Below are positions 42,769 through 50,796 of a stretch of DNA of 64,000 nt, piece after piece. The stretch is from Treponema denticola (GTDB lineage: Bacteria; Spirochaetota; Spirochaetia; Treponematales; Treponemataceae): assembly GCF_024400535.1 (NCBI RefSeq), contig NZ_CP038800.1, forward strand, positions 1,860,001 through 1,924,000, written 5' to 3'. Under the pieces are notes generated by a model. The model ran no database searches and was not told the origin of the DNA. It saw only the letters and a program-made list of their open reading frames with translations. The position numbers and the translations under genes are program-made. Each line of letters begins with the position of its first letter. The stretch's first letter is position 1.

Positions 42769-44232
42769 TTAATAGCCTAAAAACATATTAACATCTTGCG
42801 GATGAGCTTCTGCGATATATGGAGCGGCCCCTTCTCCTTTTTCTAAAGCAGCATCCAAACAAAGAGCCGAAGCGACGGCTGCATCTCCGTGCCTCTGCGT
42901 TTTTCTCACACCTTCATTTGTACGCTCTGCAATTTTAGGAATCCCTTTTATAAGCTGTACTACAGAAAAGTCGCTTAATATATACTCGTCTGAAGGAACG
43001 GTAAAGTTTTTTTCTTCAAGGCTTGATTTTAATAAAGGCATCATACGGGCATACCACGCATTGCTTATCATTACCTGCTCGACAATTCCCGGATAATCAA
43101 GTTCCAGCTTTTCGGCAAGCATTTGCCCGTTACCCCGTGCATCGCATTTCCCGCCTTTAAGACTTTTTAAGTTATCCAATATTAAAGCCAATAATTGGTA
43201 TTGCTCATCAAAGGGCCAGTTTCTAAGTTCTATTATGATACGGGTAAGTAATTCTTCCCCGCATTTTTCAAGTAACCAGATAACCGATAAATCCCCCGAT
43301 CGGCCGAAGTCGAATCCGAAAAAGGCTGCCCCTTCTATCATACTGATAGTATCCAAAATTTCGTTTTTAAAAAACTTTAAAACTTCTCTTTCTTTTTTAT
43401 GTTTTCTTTCATTTAAAAAATTATCGTCAAATACCTTTCTTGCAATCGGTATCGTCTCATCAAGACAAGTGTCTAAAAGCAAGCGGGGAAAGTACCTTGT
43501 TCCCGACCTTACAGGAATACACCTAAGCTCTTCATCTGCATTGTCTTTATAAATACTGTAAACTCTTTCAACAAAGCTTTTTTCCTTTTCCTTACTCCAT
43601 TCTATTTTTTGGCTTTCACAAATTTTTTTATAAAGCCCTTCTTTTACAGCTTTGTCAAAAGTAGTATGGTGAAGACTCCAGTCTTTTTCTTCTCCCCGTT
43701 TTATTTTTTTTATAAAAAGATTAAAAGGATTATCGTCTCCGTTATGGGTTGAAAGGATGCTGAAGCTTCCTCCCCAAATTAAAAGAGCTAAGGCGGCCTT
43801 TTTAATTCCTTCAAAGTCTTCTACGAAGGCTGCCTCATCAAGGATGACATCTCCCTGTTTCGACCGTAGGGCATACTCGACACTTGGAAGGGCTGCTATT
43901 TCTTTACCGCTTGAAAGCTTTATTCTAAAAACGGTTATGTCTTTTCTTTCTTCAGTTACGATAACCTCTTCATACAGCTCGGCCGTTACCTGTAAGCGGG
44001 AACACCAATAAGCGGAATCCTTTATAAATTGCCGTGTCATGTCTTTGTTATAAGATAGATAATAAGTGTTTTTTCCGTCGGCGGTCATTCCGTTTAAGAC
44101 CGCTTCAAGAGAAAGGGTAAAGCTCGCTCCTATTCGTCTCGACTTTTCCCAAAGCCTTAAACTGCTTTTATCGTTAAGCCATTTTATCTGATAGGGTAAT
44201 AAAACTTCTTTTAAGTTTATATCCTTTTTCAT
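42769..44232 (-). CDS. Terminase large subunit (Mu gp28-like)
   Basis: A 487-residue packaging motor/nuclease. The ATPase domain shows a Walker-A-like EKSRRIGASFTLSLEA and Walker B DVILDEAAFVEDFE. The RNase-H-like nuclease begins with FGFDFGRSGDLSVIWLLEK near residue 300 and continues with GNGQMLAEKL. The length fits Mu gp28. It overlaps the small subunit gene by four bases. It cuts host-phage junctions and fills heads by a headful mechanism, by analogy with Mu. Confidence 0.9.
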   Translation of the reverse strand: MKKDINLKEVLLPYQIKWLNDKSSLRLWEKSRRIGASFTLSLEAVLNGMTADGKNTYYLSYNKDMTRQFIKDSAYWCSRLQVTAELYEEVIVTEERKDITVFRIKLSSGKEIAALPSVEYALRSKQGDVILDEAAFVEDFEGIKKAALALLIWGGSFSILSTHNGDDNPFNLFIKKIKRGEEKDWSLHHTTFDKAVKEGLYKKICESQKIEWSKEKEKSFVERVYSIYKDNADEELRCIPVRSGTRYFPRLLLDTCLDETIPIARKVFDDNFLNERKHKKEREVLKFFKNEILDTISMIEGAAFFGFDFGRSGDLSVIWLLEKCGEELLTRIIIELRNWPFDEQYQLLALILDNLKSLKGGKCDARGNGQMLAEKLELDYPGIVEQVMISNAWYARMMPLLKSSLEEKNFTVPSDEYILSDFSVVQLIKGIPKIAERTNEGVRKTQRHGDAAVASALCLDAALEKGEGAAPYIAEAHPQDVNMFLGY

Positions 44233-44750
44233 ACTTCAAGCCCCAATTCCTTTTTTATACCGGCAGCTGTTTCATCCGAAATGCCCCCTGCCTTTACAGC
44301 CTTTTCGATTTCTTCCTTTGCCTTAAAAAGCCCCTGCTTATATCCTTTTTCGTAATCGAGGGTAAGCTTTGCTATATCTTTTTGAGCCTTTACTATTCGG
44401 GCTAACTTGTCAATGATCTCACCGTCAGTAAGCGTTCCTAGGTTTTCCATCCCCTGAAGCTCGGTTAAAAGCATAGCCATTGCCATATCGGTTCCGGCCT
44501 TTGCCATTTGAAGCCCGGGAGTATTTTTTGTCGCCTCGATAAAGATTTCGGTGTCTTTAAGTTTTTTTTGAAATTCTTTTTCGCTTAACTTTTTAGCTCT
44601 TAAAGCCCTTTGAACTCCTGAAGCCGAAACTATAAAGCCTTCAGCTTTTAAAAGCTCTGCGATTTCTTTTATCGTCATGTTTTCTTCTTCGTGAAGTTTG
44701 ACGGCTCGCTCTAAGACACCTTCCATCTCCACATTGCTTTTTCTAGGCAT
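44229..44750 (-). CDS. Terminase small subunit (Mu gp27/DUF3486-like)
   Basis: A 173-residue protein with an N-terminal helix-turn-helix (MTIKEIAELLKAEGFIVSASGVQRALRAKK) followed by helices (GTDMAMAMLLTELQGMENLG; IAKLTLDYEKGYKQGLFKAK), a typical small terminase layout and the DUF3486 pattern. It recognises phage DNA for packaging. It overlaps the neighbours on both sides by a few bases. Confidence 0.82.
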   Translation of the reverse strand: MPRKSNVEMEGVLERAVKLHEEENMTIKEIAELLKAEGFIVSASGVQRALRAKKLSEKEFQKKLKDTEIFIEATKNTPGLQMAKAGTDMAMAMLLTELQGMENLGTLTDGEIIDKLARIVKAQKDIAKLTLDYEKGYKQGLFKAKEEIEKAVKAGGISDETAAGIKKELGLEV

Positions 44751-45024
44751 TGGGCGGTACCTTTCCTTTGTCGATTGTCTTTTTGATATACTCGATATCT
44801 TTTTGAACCCCGACCATTATTTTTAATAACTCTTTTTCGATACCGTCAACCCTTTTATCAACGGCAGAAAGCTCCTGTACCGTTTGTGATGCCTGTTTTT
44901 CCAAAGCATCAACACGGTTTTCTAAGTTTCCTTTCCAAGAGCCGGTTCTAACAGCAACGGTTATAAGCCCCACAGCTTGAACTAAAAATCCCACTACTTG
45001 TGCAATTGCCGAAATATCGTTCAT
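44743..45024 (-). CDS. Membrane-anchored coiled-coil phage protein (DUF2730-like position)
   Basis: A 93-residue protein with one N-terminal hydrophobic helix (IAQVVGFLVQAVGLITVAV) and a coiled coil (LENRVDALEKQASQTVQEL; VDGIEKELLKIMVGVQKD). Similar small proteins lie between lysis and terminase genes in Mu-like phages; the layout also resembles XhlA-type haemolysin/holin helpers. The exact role is unknown. Confidence 0.68.
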   Translation of the reverse strand: MNDISAIAQVVGFLVQAVGLITVAVRTGSWKGNLENRVDALEKQASQTVQELSAVDKRVDGIEKELLKIMVGVQKDIEYIKKTIDKGKVPPNA

Positions 45025-45470
45025 CTTTTTACCTCTTTGTAAATTATAAAACCGGTAAATGCCAAACCGAGGCTAATCGCCGTTGTCATCCAAATTATCT
45101 TTTTTCGCCTTTGCTTTAAGTATAATTCGTTCAATTCGATTATGTCTTCTTTCAATGTTTGTAATTCCGTTTTTACAAGTTCTAATTCCTTTTTTGATTG
45201 TATCAAATCCGTTTCCGACATCTCCAGCGACTGCAAGGCTTTCTTTAATTTCTCTTCCAGCTTCACTAATCTTTCCTTCTGCCAGCTCGATACTTTTTCC
45301 AACATCGTTAAGTTTATCTTGAGTGCATTCAATTCGCCCCGGATCAATTCCGTTTCTTTCAAGATCGCTTCCGTCTCCTCGTCCGTTAATTCCAAGGAAA
45401 AACCCGGCAATAAACAAACTTGCGAAAACAATACAAAAAATAAAATAACGCTTAAATTTTTTCTCCACAT
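45021..45470 (-). CDS. Putative Rz-like spanin/coiled-coil membrane protein
   Basis: A 149-residue protein with a signal-like N terminus (LSVILFFVLFSQVCLLPGFS), a long heptad coiled coil (residues ~35-120) and a C-terminal hydrophobic segment (IIWMTTAISLGLAFTGFIIY). GGAG lies six bases before the ATG at 45470. Next to holin-like and peptidase-like genes, the topology suits a lysis accessory protein bridging the periplasm. A second open frame covers almost the same DNA (45073-45474), but the ribosome-binding site favours this one. Confidence 0.65.
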   Translation of the reverse strand: MWRKNLSVILFFVLFSQVCLLPGFSLELTDEETEAILKETELIRGELNALKINLTMLEKVSSWQKERLVKLEEKLKKALQSLEMSETDLIQSKKELELVKTELQTLKEDIIELNELYLKQRRKKIIWMTTAISLGLAFTGFIIYKEVKR

Positions 45471-45474
45471 TCAT
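45073..45474 (-). other. Alternative overlapping ORF (membrane anchor plus coiled coil)
   Basis: This frame starts with an ATG four bases before that of the spanin-like gene and stays open for 133 codons. It encodes an N-terminal membrane helix (YFIFCIVFASLFIAGFFLG) and an amphipathic helical tail (GREIKESLAVAGDVGNGFDTI). Embedded or overlapping spanin pairs are known in other phages. The Shine-Dalgarno sequence is too close to this ATG (about one base), so translation would need re-initiation or an upstream TTG. Real coding is uncertain. Confidence 0.3.
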
Positions 45475-45482
45475 TCTCCAAT

Positions 45483-45635
45483 AAAAAGTCAACGAGAAAA
45501 TATCAATTTTCGATTTGACTTTTTAAGCCGTTTCGCAACATTTGTGAGAAACGGCATTCAATAATACGATGTTTTGTGCAAAGCACAAAACTCGAAGATA
45601 AACAGTGAGGCAGAATTTCTGCCGAGCTGTTTATC
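45483..45635 (-). repeat. Hairpin array, prophage copy
   Basis: Four successive stem-loops: 45483-45524 (AAAAAGTCAA/TTGACTTTTT with an inner ATTTTCG arm), 45527-45555 (GCCGTTTC/GAAACGGC), 45571-45591 (GTTTTGTGC/GCACAAAAC) and 45597-45635 (GATAAACAG...CTGTTTATC enclosing GGCAGAA/TTCTGCC). The last two and their linkers match the host array at 17398-17470 in reverse complement. The array fills the gap between the holin-like and spanin-like genes, and is in the same orientation relative to transcription as the host copy. Confidence 0.72.
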
Positions 45636-45885
45636 GAAACTCCTCTTCGCTTTCTTTTTCTTCTTTCCGCCCGAACACCTTATCAAGCCAAATTGAGCCG
45701 TAAACCGGAGCCCAGCCGATTATGATAAATGCCCCCGATTCTACAATTTCTTTCATCGAAAGCCCATACTCCCCGAATCCCAACATCGGTAATAATGCCT
45801 TTATAATGCTGTGAATAAAAACCCAAATCGAAGCAGCTATAATAGCCCGCCTTGATTGATCTTTTGCTTTTTTCTTTTTCTTCAT
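45631..45885 (-). CDS. Putative holin
   Basis: An 84-residue protein. The start at ATG 45885 follows AAGGGA; an upstream TTG is possible. A very basic N terminus (KKKKKAKDQSRR) precedes two hydrophobic helices (AAIIAASIWVFIHSIIKALLP-like and GAFIIIGWAPVYGSIWL) and a charged C-terminal tail (RKEEKESEEEF). Size, topology and neighbours (a cysteine-peptidase-like protein upstream, a spanin-like protein downstream) fit a class II holin. No specific family signature was recognised. Confidence 0.65.
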   Translation of the reverse strand: MKKKKKAKDQSRRAIIAASIWVFIHSIIKALLPMLGFGEYGLSMKEIVESGAFIIIGWAPVYGSIWLDKVFGRKEEKESEEEFR

Positions 45886-45923
45886 AAAAATTTTCCCTTG
45901 CAAATTATTTTAAATCTTATTTT

Positions 45924-46403
45924 TTAAGCCTTGTCTATAATTCTGTACCAAATAATACGCTCGCTTCCTCCCTTTTTAACTTGCGGAGAATAAGGATCAA
46001 AAAGAAGTTCCCCTTCTTTATTTACAACCCTAAAATGATAGGGATAGGCTGCTCCTTCTTCTTGCTCTATCTTTTCTATACAGGCATCAACCTTCTTGTA
46101 ATCGGGATGACTTTTTACCCAATCGTAAAAGTCAGCCTGATCGGTACCGACTTCAAAAGCCTTTTTAGAAGAGCCTAGAGCTTTAAAAGCAAGGTTGATA
46201 ATCTTGTCGCTTACCAAGACACGCCTTTCATACATGTAGCCCGCTTTGTGGGCTTCATCCCATAGACTGTTGTATTGCTCAACGGTAAGAGTTTTGCCTT
46301 CTTTCATTTGAGCTATTGTCAAACAGCTTACAAAAAAACATCCGACTTCTCTTATATCTTTATACATGCCTTTTGAATTTTGTTTTAATATGGTATCTAT
46401 CAT
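45924..46403 (-). CDS. DUF261-like protein; candidate cysteine-peptidase endolysin
   Basis: A 159-residue protein with YKDIREVGCFFVSCLTIAQM near residue 15, and YHFRVVNKEGELLFDPYS near residue 125. A Cys after a Gly in the first block and a His...Asp-Pro in the second follow the layout of C39-like papain-fold peptidases. Related DUF261 proteins occur in spirochaete phages and plasmids. Next to the holin candidate, a lysin role is reasonable, but the enzymatic activity is inference. Confidence 0.62.
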   Translation of the reverse strand: MIDTILKQNSKGMYKDIREVGCFFVSCLTIAQMKEGKTLTVEQYNSLWDEAHKAGYMYERRVLVSDKIINLAFKALGSSKKAFEVGTDQADFYDWVKSHPDYKKVDACIEKIEQEEGAAYPYHFRVVNKEGELLFDPYSPQVKKGGSERIIWYRIIDKA

Positions 46404-46446
46404 TTTTTTCTCCCTTATAAAAAAGATGGTACCACAAAAAAAGAAA

Positions 46447-46470
46447 ACCCCGCCTTTTTAGGGGCGGGGT
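46447..46470 (-). terminator. Intrinsic terminator (copy 1 of a duplicated element)
   Basis: The stem ACCCCGCC/GGCGGGGT has a loop TTTTTAGG, with T-rich sequence on both sides. It is identical over about 26 bases to the terminator at 47270-47291, so both are likely functional and related by duplication. It closes the transcript of the gene at 46508-47224. Confidence 0.85.
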
Positions 46471-46507
46471 GGGTTTTAATGTTTATTTATTATCTTCAAG
46501 AAAAAGT

Positions 46508-47224
46508 TTATGCAGAAATTAAGCTAGGCATTTCAGAGTATGTTTGACCATAAAGCTCTCTTCCATTTTTTTTCTTATTAATTCCTCCCCATTGCTTAAA
46601 GAAGAACGCTGTGTTATTTTTCTCGCATTGTTCTTTTATATCCTCAACCCATTTTTTTTCCATAGGTCTGGCGCCGCTTCCTGATTCGCCCCCGACAATA
46701 ACCCAGTCAATAGCCGATAGGTTCATATTATAAAGAGGGCTTAAAAGAGGTTCACATGAAAGAAATTTTATACTAGCCGGAACTTTTGAAAGTAAATCTA
46801 TTCTGTACATAACATTCTGATGTTCTACCGTAACGCCCATCCAAATATTACTTGACCAAACAAGCTCTTTAGCATATTTTTCAAGAAGCTCTGCTCTCTT
46901 TGTCAGTACCTGAAAAACATGTTGCGGGTTTTCGTTCATAACTTTAAAAACTCTTTTTATGTACTCAAGCGGGATGTCTTCATGGAACATATCACTCATG
47001 GAGTTCACAAACACCATTCTAGGCTTTTTCCACTTGTAGGGTTCTTCTAAAGTGTCAGGATGAAGTGTTAATTTAAAGCCGTTAGAATATTTGGCACTTC
47101 CCATACATTTTAATCTTCCGGCCATTTTCTCGGCATAACAGTGTCGGCATCCTTCCGAAATCTTTGTACATCCTGTTGCAGGATTCCATGTAGAATCCGT
47201 CCATTCAATTTTTGTGCTGTCCAT
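46508..47224 (-). CDS. Phage Gp37/Gp68-family protein (DUF5131, radical-SAM-like)
   Basis: A 238-residue protein with the family start MDSTKIEWTDSTWNPATGCT, followed by a cysteine cluster (CTKISEGCRHCYAEKMA) like the CxxxCxxC iron-sulphur site of radical-SAM folds, and later MGVTVEHQNVMYRIDLL and DWVIVGGESGSGARPM. The reaction is unknown. It is a frequent phage cargo gene with its own terminator. It is bounded by two copies of the same terminator, suggesting it came in as a cassette. Confidence 0.85.
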   Translation of the reverse strand: MDSTKIEWTDSTWNPATGCTKISEGCRHCYAEKMAGRLKCMGSAKYSNGFKLTLHPDTLEEPYKWKKPRMVFVNSMSDMFHEDIPLEYIKRVFKVMNENPQHVFQVLTKRAELLEKYAKELVWSSNIWMGVTVEHQNVMYRIDLLSKVPASIKFLSCEPLLSPLYNMNLSAIDWVIVGGESGSGARPMEKKWVEDIKEQCEKNNTAFFFKQWGGINKKKNGRELYGQTYSEMPSLISA

Positions 47225-47269
47225 TGATAATACTCCTTATATTAGAAACATTATCATACGAAAACAAAA

Positions 47270-47291
47270 CCCCGCCTTTTTAGGGGCGGGG
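47270..47291 (-). terminator. Intrinsic terminator (copy 2 of a duplicated element)
   Basis: Nearly identical to 46447-46470, with a CCCCGCC/GGCGGGG stem and the same loop. It lies just after the stop of the 326-residue gene at 47300-48280 and upstream of the Gp37/Gp68 gene. Confidence 0.85.
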
Positions 47292-47299
47292 CGCGTCGA

Positions 47300-48280
47300 T
47301 TAAAGAGTTTTATCCAAAACAGCCCTTATGATTTCTTTATTCTTCATTGTAACTATTAACTGAAGTTTTACAGGTGTTTTGTTTTTGCTTTGCTGTAAAA
47401 CTTTACTTGAATTATCATAGAAAGACCTAGGCTGAAGTTCTACATTGTATATTCTCTCCTGTGTTTCTATATTCTCTATATCCATTTTCCCTTTGAGTTT
47501 TTCAAAGTTATTAAACATTGTTCTTACAATAAACTCTCCTTCTATGGTTTTCGTCTCTTCATTGTCTTCTTCTTCGGGTGCTGATTGAAGCCTTTCTATT
47601 ATATTTTTTTTTGATATTTCGATATTGTCAACTTTTAATATATTGTTGTCTGTTATTGGTTCAAGCTTCTTTAACAGATTTTCTTTTACGTTATCGCTAT
47701 CAGAAAGAATTTTTGAAAAAACAACGAAAAGATTCCTATCTTTTTCAATTTCCGCTTGTCTTATTTCATTCTCTTCTTTTTTTATATCTGCTTCCAGTTT
47801 GTTTTTTTGTAATTCAATATCTGCCTTATTCTTTTTTCCTAAATAATCATAATGCTTACTAGATATTTTGTATATGGCAAATAAAGATGCTGCTACTACA
47901 AAACATGCTAACGATTGACTTCCTGACATATTGCTTACCATCTCCTTGATAATATCAAATTGCTCTACAAAAGAAATAAATAAATCTGAAGAGCCTTTTT
48001 TAACTTTTACTACAATATCTAAGTCCAGTTTTTTACTATTTGGTAATTTGCTTTCTCCTGAAAAATCTCTATAAATGCGATATATCGCTTCCTGTATGTC
48101 AAGGATAGCCCTCATTACAGGAGGAGTTATAGAACTATTGTAGTCATCTCCTTTTATTTTTAAATTCAGTGTCAGCATTGAATGGCTTATTTCAACTACT
48201 TCTAATTCGTTTACATCTTTAAGCCCTTTCTTTAAGTAATCTAAAAAATCTTCTTCATTAGATATTATTTTCTTTTCCAT
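47300..48280 (-). CDS. Membrane-anchored phage cargo protein of unknown function
   Basis: A 326-residue protein: an N-terminal alpha/beta domain (~1-125), a hydrophobic segment (SLACFVVAASLFAIYKI, ~126-142), a charged helical region (~148-185; NKLEADIKKEENEIRQAEIEK) and a C-terminal beta-rich domain (~240-326). I do not recognise the family. It is the gene nearest the repressor on the late side, has its own terminator, and is outside the conserved structural block. This is a typical place for a lysogenic-conversion or superinfection-exclusion gene. A ribosome-binding AGGAG precedes the ATG. Confidence 0.7.
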   Translation of the reverse strand: MEKKIISNEEDFLDYLKKGLKDVNELEVVEISHSMLTLNLKIKGDDYNSSITPPVMRAILDIQEAIYRIYRDFSGESKLPNSKKLDLDIVVKVKKGSSDLFISFVEQFDIIKEMVSNMSGSQSLACFVVAASLFAIYKISSKHYDYLGKKNKADIELQKNKLEADIKKEENEIRQAEIEKDRNLFVVFSKILSDSDNVKENLLKKLEPITDNNILKVDNIEISKKNIIERLQSAPEEEDNEETKTIEGEFIVRTMFNNFEKLKGKMDIENIETQERIYNVELQPRSFYDNSSKVLQQSKNKTPVKLQLIVTMKNKEIIRAVLDKTL

Positions 48281-48340
48281 TGTATCTTACTCCTTTCTGT
48301 AATGTCCTTCTTTTGGTAATAGATAAACTCATCTCTCTCC

Positions 48341-49270
48341 TCACACCACCCTCACATAATGTCCCTTGACTTCCCAGTCCCCATCCTTGAGCGGGATTAC
48401 CGCTCCGCTTCCGTCTTCATATAAAAGCTCCCATGAGCCGTCCTCTTTTTGGGAAAGTCTTTTAAGCGTGGTCTGCTCCCCGTACTTAACAACCATAATT
48501 TCACCCGATAAGGCCGCGTCAGTATATTCTAAAAGCACGAATGAGCCGTCAACTATTCCCGCTTCTGTCATACTTGTTCCTTTTATCTTTGCAACACAAT
48601 ACTTTTTGCCTCGCTTTAAAAACCTTTTAGGTACGGGATAGGTTTCGCCTGAATCAAAGGCTTCGATCGGGATTCCCGCTGCCAGGTTTTCGGCAAGCGG
48701 TAAGTCCTCAGTTTCTTCAGGCTCCAAAGACTCTTTTTTTAAGCCGTAGCTTGATTGCGATTCGGCAACATACAAATCTGAATAAGGCCTCAACTTTGGA
48801 TCAGGCGTATATCGGTATCTCTTATCGTCCGCCTCTTCAATCTGTTTCTTTTCGACAGCTCCCTTTAGCTCGTCTATCTGGGCTTGTAAGTTGTTTAGTT
48901 TTTCCCCTATCTTTTCTTCCAGTTCCGCAAATCTTGGGGCTGTGCTTTCAAGGGCGAGGGATTCAAAACTGTTAGATACGGATTGTTTTAGGCTGTTTTT
49001 GTAGCCTGTTGCTATGCCCTGTGAGGGTTCAGCAAAAGGCTGTTTTTGTAGCTTGTTTATTTCTCCAATACCAGATAGAAGCCATTCTTCTGAAATATTG
49101 TACTTACAAGATATTATATGTAATATGCTTGCTGGGATTGTAGACTGATTTTCATATCCTACCAAAGTTGATCTCGGTATTCCAACCTTTCGTGAGAATT
49201 CAGATAGAGTTTCACCTGCTTGTTCTCGAATGTGCTTTATCCTTAACGAAATATCGTTATTATTATTCAT
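48341..49270 (-). CDS. CI/LexA-type phage repressor (HTH plus S24 peptidase)
   Basis: A 309-residue protein. The N-terminal ~65 residues are an XRE-type helix-turn-helix (ETLSEFSRKVGIPRSTLVGYENQSTIPASIL). A linker holds a coiled coil (LEEKIGEKLNNLQAQIDEL). The C-terminal ~110 residues are an S24 autopeptidase: cleavage site Ala-Gly in NLAAGIPIEA, catalytic Ser in IKGTSMTEAGI, and Lys in EQTTLKRL. It should keep the prophage silent and be cleaved in an SOS-dependent manner. It is divergent from the early genes, with a multi-operator region between. Confidence 0.92.
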   Translation of the reverse strand: MNNNNDISLRIKHIREQAGETLSEFSRKVGIPRSTLVGYENQSTIPASILHIISCKYNISEEWLLSGIGEINKLQKQPFAEPSQGIATGYKNSLKQSVSNSFESLALESTAPRFAELEEKIGEKLNNLQAQIDELKGAVEKKQIEEADDKRYRYTPDPKLRPYSDLYVAESQSSYGLKKESLEPEETEDLPLAENLAAGIPIEAFDSGETYPVPKRFLKRGKKYCVAKIKGTSMTEAGIVDGSFVLLEYTDAALSGEIMVVKYGEQTTLKRLSQKEDGSWELLYEDGSGAVIPLKDGDWEVKGHYVRVV

Positions 49271-49303
49271 AAAACCTCAAAAAAAATACATATTTTATCT
49301 AAA

Positions 49304-49386
49304 TTTCGACAAAAGCTATTGACAATTTATCGAAAATCCGATAATAATAGTATATCGACAAGCTGTTTTATCAGCTTTACGATAAA
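49304..49386 (+). promoter_or_regulatory. Early promoter and operator cluster of the lysis-lysogeny switch
   Basis: TTGACA (49319-49324), a 17-bp spacer and TAATAA (49342-49347) form the rightward early promoter. Its spacer and -10 region hold the palindrome TTATCGAAAATCCGATAA (49327-49344). Related half-sites lie around it: TTTCGACA (49304-49311), TATCGACA (49353-49360) and TTTACGATAAA (about 49376-49386). A leftward promoter for the repressor probably overlaps. These are candidate operators for the repressor and the Ner-like protein. Confidence 0.75.
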
Positions 49387-49462
49387 TATAAAAAAAGGAG
49401 TACGCTTCATCTTGGCGGGCGAACGTACTCCTTATGAAAAACCACCAATTAGGAGGCTATTT

Positions 49463-49555
49463 ATGATTATAACAAAAAATGACTACTTTAACAAGATATT
49501 AAATACCTTGTTATTTCAACGGCATATCGTCTTTATGACAAAGGAGGCGATATAA
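49463..49555 (+). CDS. Very small early ORF (30 aa) overlapping a shared end-like motif
   Basis: ATG follows AGGAGG by seven bases and encodes 30 residues (MIITKNDYFNKILNTLLFQR...). It ends two bases before the GTG of the next gene. The first codons coincide with ATTATAACAAAAAATGACTA (49466-49485), a 20-mer identical to one at the left prophage end (20696-20715). The ribosome-binding site suggests translation, but the DNA may be kept mainly as a binding site. Confidence 0.45.
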   Translation: MIITKNDYFNKILNTLLFQRHIVFMTKEAI

Positions 49556-49556
49556 A

Positions 49557-49973
49557 GTGAAAACTGTAAAACCTGATTTTATAATTACCAAATTGAGATT
49601 ACGACCAAATCAACAAGAAGCACATCATATAAAATATCAACTTAGTATTAACAACTATAAGCTTGTTGATATAGCTAAATGTTTAGCTGTTTCAAGTCAA
49701 ACTGTACAAAATGTAGTTTATGGCCGCCGCCGTTCTCGAAAGGTCGAGGCAGAGATTGCCCGAATCCTCGGAAAGCCCAGTTGGAACGACTTGGTAATCG
49801 AGGCACGGCTCTTTGTTTCCAATCCGGCATTCCGCCCAACTCAAAAAGATATTGATGAGTATAAAAATGTCTTGACTCTCAAACTCAAAGAAATCGAAAA
49901 CCGCAAAGCCAAAATGCGTGAAGAGCTCGCACCCATGCGTGAAGCCGTACAGGCAATAAGGAGGGGTAGATGA
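49557..49973 (+). CDS. Ner/Nlp-like early DNA-binding regulator
   Basis: A 138-residue protein with GTG start after AAGGAGG. The helix-turn-helix (KLVDIAKCLAVSSQTVQNVVYGRRRSRKVEAEIARILGK) and ensuing PSWNDLV resemble Ner/Nlp proteins of transposable phages. A basic C-terminal helix extends the family's usual ~75 residues. As first larger gene of the early operon it probably turns down repressor and early transcription. Confidence 0.72.
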   Translation: MKTVKPDFIITKLRLRPNQQEAHHIKYQLSINNYKLVDIAKCLAVSSQTVQNVVYGRRRSRKVEAEIARILGKPSWNDLVIEARLFVSNPAFRPTQKDIDEYKNVLTLKLKEIENRKAKMREELAPMREAVQAIRRGR

Positions 49974-50497
49974 GAAGAAGAGTAACTTTTAAAGATTCGC
50001 TTAAAAAGCAAAACGATATTTTTTATAAAATCATCGGCGAACAACAAGTAAGGGCTTTGGCTTCAGCTATTGGCGAACATGACATTGAATATCTAAAGCT
50101 TGATTTTTATTGTTTGTATGCCGAGGTTATGGAATTTGAAGATAAGGGTTTGATAAAGGTTGACATCGCTCGTTTATGGGATGAATATGCCGCTAAAAGA
50201 CTCTTAGCGGATGTGTTACCGAATGTTTTTGCGAGCCAAACTTGCATTTGCCAAGCTGAAAACGGTTTTGAGCAAATTATCGAAAGGTTTCGTCCATTCA
50301 AATCTGATAACACAAGGCTCCATATGGTCGAGTTCAAAAAAAAGAGAACCGACGGCACCTTCCACATCGGCATCATCAATCCTATTAAGAAACTCAAAAA
50401 TTTTTCTGCTATGGATGTTAATGAGCCGTTCAGAATATCTTTTTTTACGGAAAGCGCAAATTCTTTTAAGAAACCAGACCAACCTGTCTCGGCATAG
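49970..50497 (+). CDS. Early phage protein of unknown function (175 aa)
   Basis: Overlaps the preceding gene by four bases (ATGA). The protein is alpha/beta, without membrane segments or signal (KLDFYCLYAEVMEFEDKGLIKVDIARLW; KPFKSDNTRLHMVEFKKKRTDG-like). I recognise no domain. As the second gene of the early operon it might support replication or modulate the host. Confidence 0.65.
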   Translation: MRRRVTFKDSLKKQNDIFYKIIGEQQVRALASAIGEHDIEYLKLDFYCLYAEVMEFEDKGLIKVDIARLWDEYAAKRLLADVLPNVFASQTCICQAENGFEQIIERFRPFKSDNTRLHMVEFKKKRTDGTFHIGIINPIKKLKNFSAMDVNEPFRISFFTESANSFKKPDQPVSA

Positions 50498-50568
50498 GAA
50501 GTAGGCATAGTTTTTGTCCATGAACGCATTGTATCACAAAATCCAACTTTAGTACAAGGAGAAACAAA

Positions 50569-50778
50569 ATGAAAATTGAAACAGTAGGAATAACCTATTC
50601 GGAATTAAGGACATTCGGAAATTATGAAAACAAGCGTTATGGAATCACACTTGAAGCCTCGCTTGAAGCAGGGGAAACAGCTTCTTGTGTAAAGGCTAAA
50701 TTAACCGAAATTGCAAAAACCCAAGTCAAAGAATTTTTTGACGGTAAAACGGACGATCCGATGGATATTCCGTTTTAA
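50569..50778 (+). CDS. Small early phage protein (69 aa)
   Basis: Clear ribosome-binding site (AAGGAG) before ATG. A short alpha/beta protein (YSELRTFGNYENKRYGITLEASLEAGE; VKEFFDGKTDDPMDIPF) with conserved-looking acidic C terminus. No family recognised. Part of the run of small early genes before gam. Confidence 0.62.
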   Translation: MKIETVGITYSELRTFGNYENKRYGITLEASLEAGETASCVKAKLTEIAKTQVKEFFDGKTDDPMDIPF

Positions 50779-50796
50779 TAAATAAGGAGTAGAAAT

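Noticed and set aside
50107-50529. Minus-strand ORFs opposite the early 175-residue gene
   Set aside because: They oppose the early operon, lack a start signal, and cover the same stretch in two competing frames.
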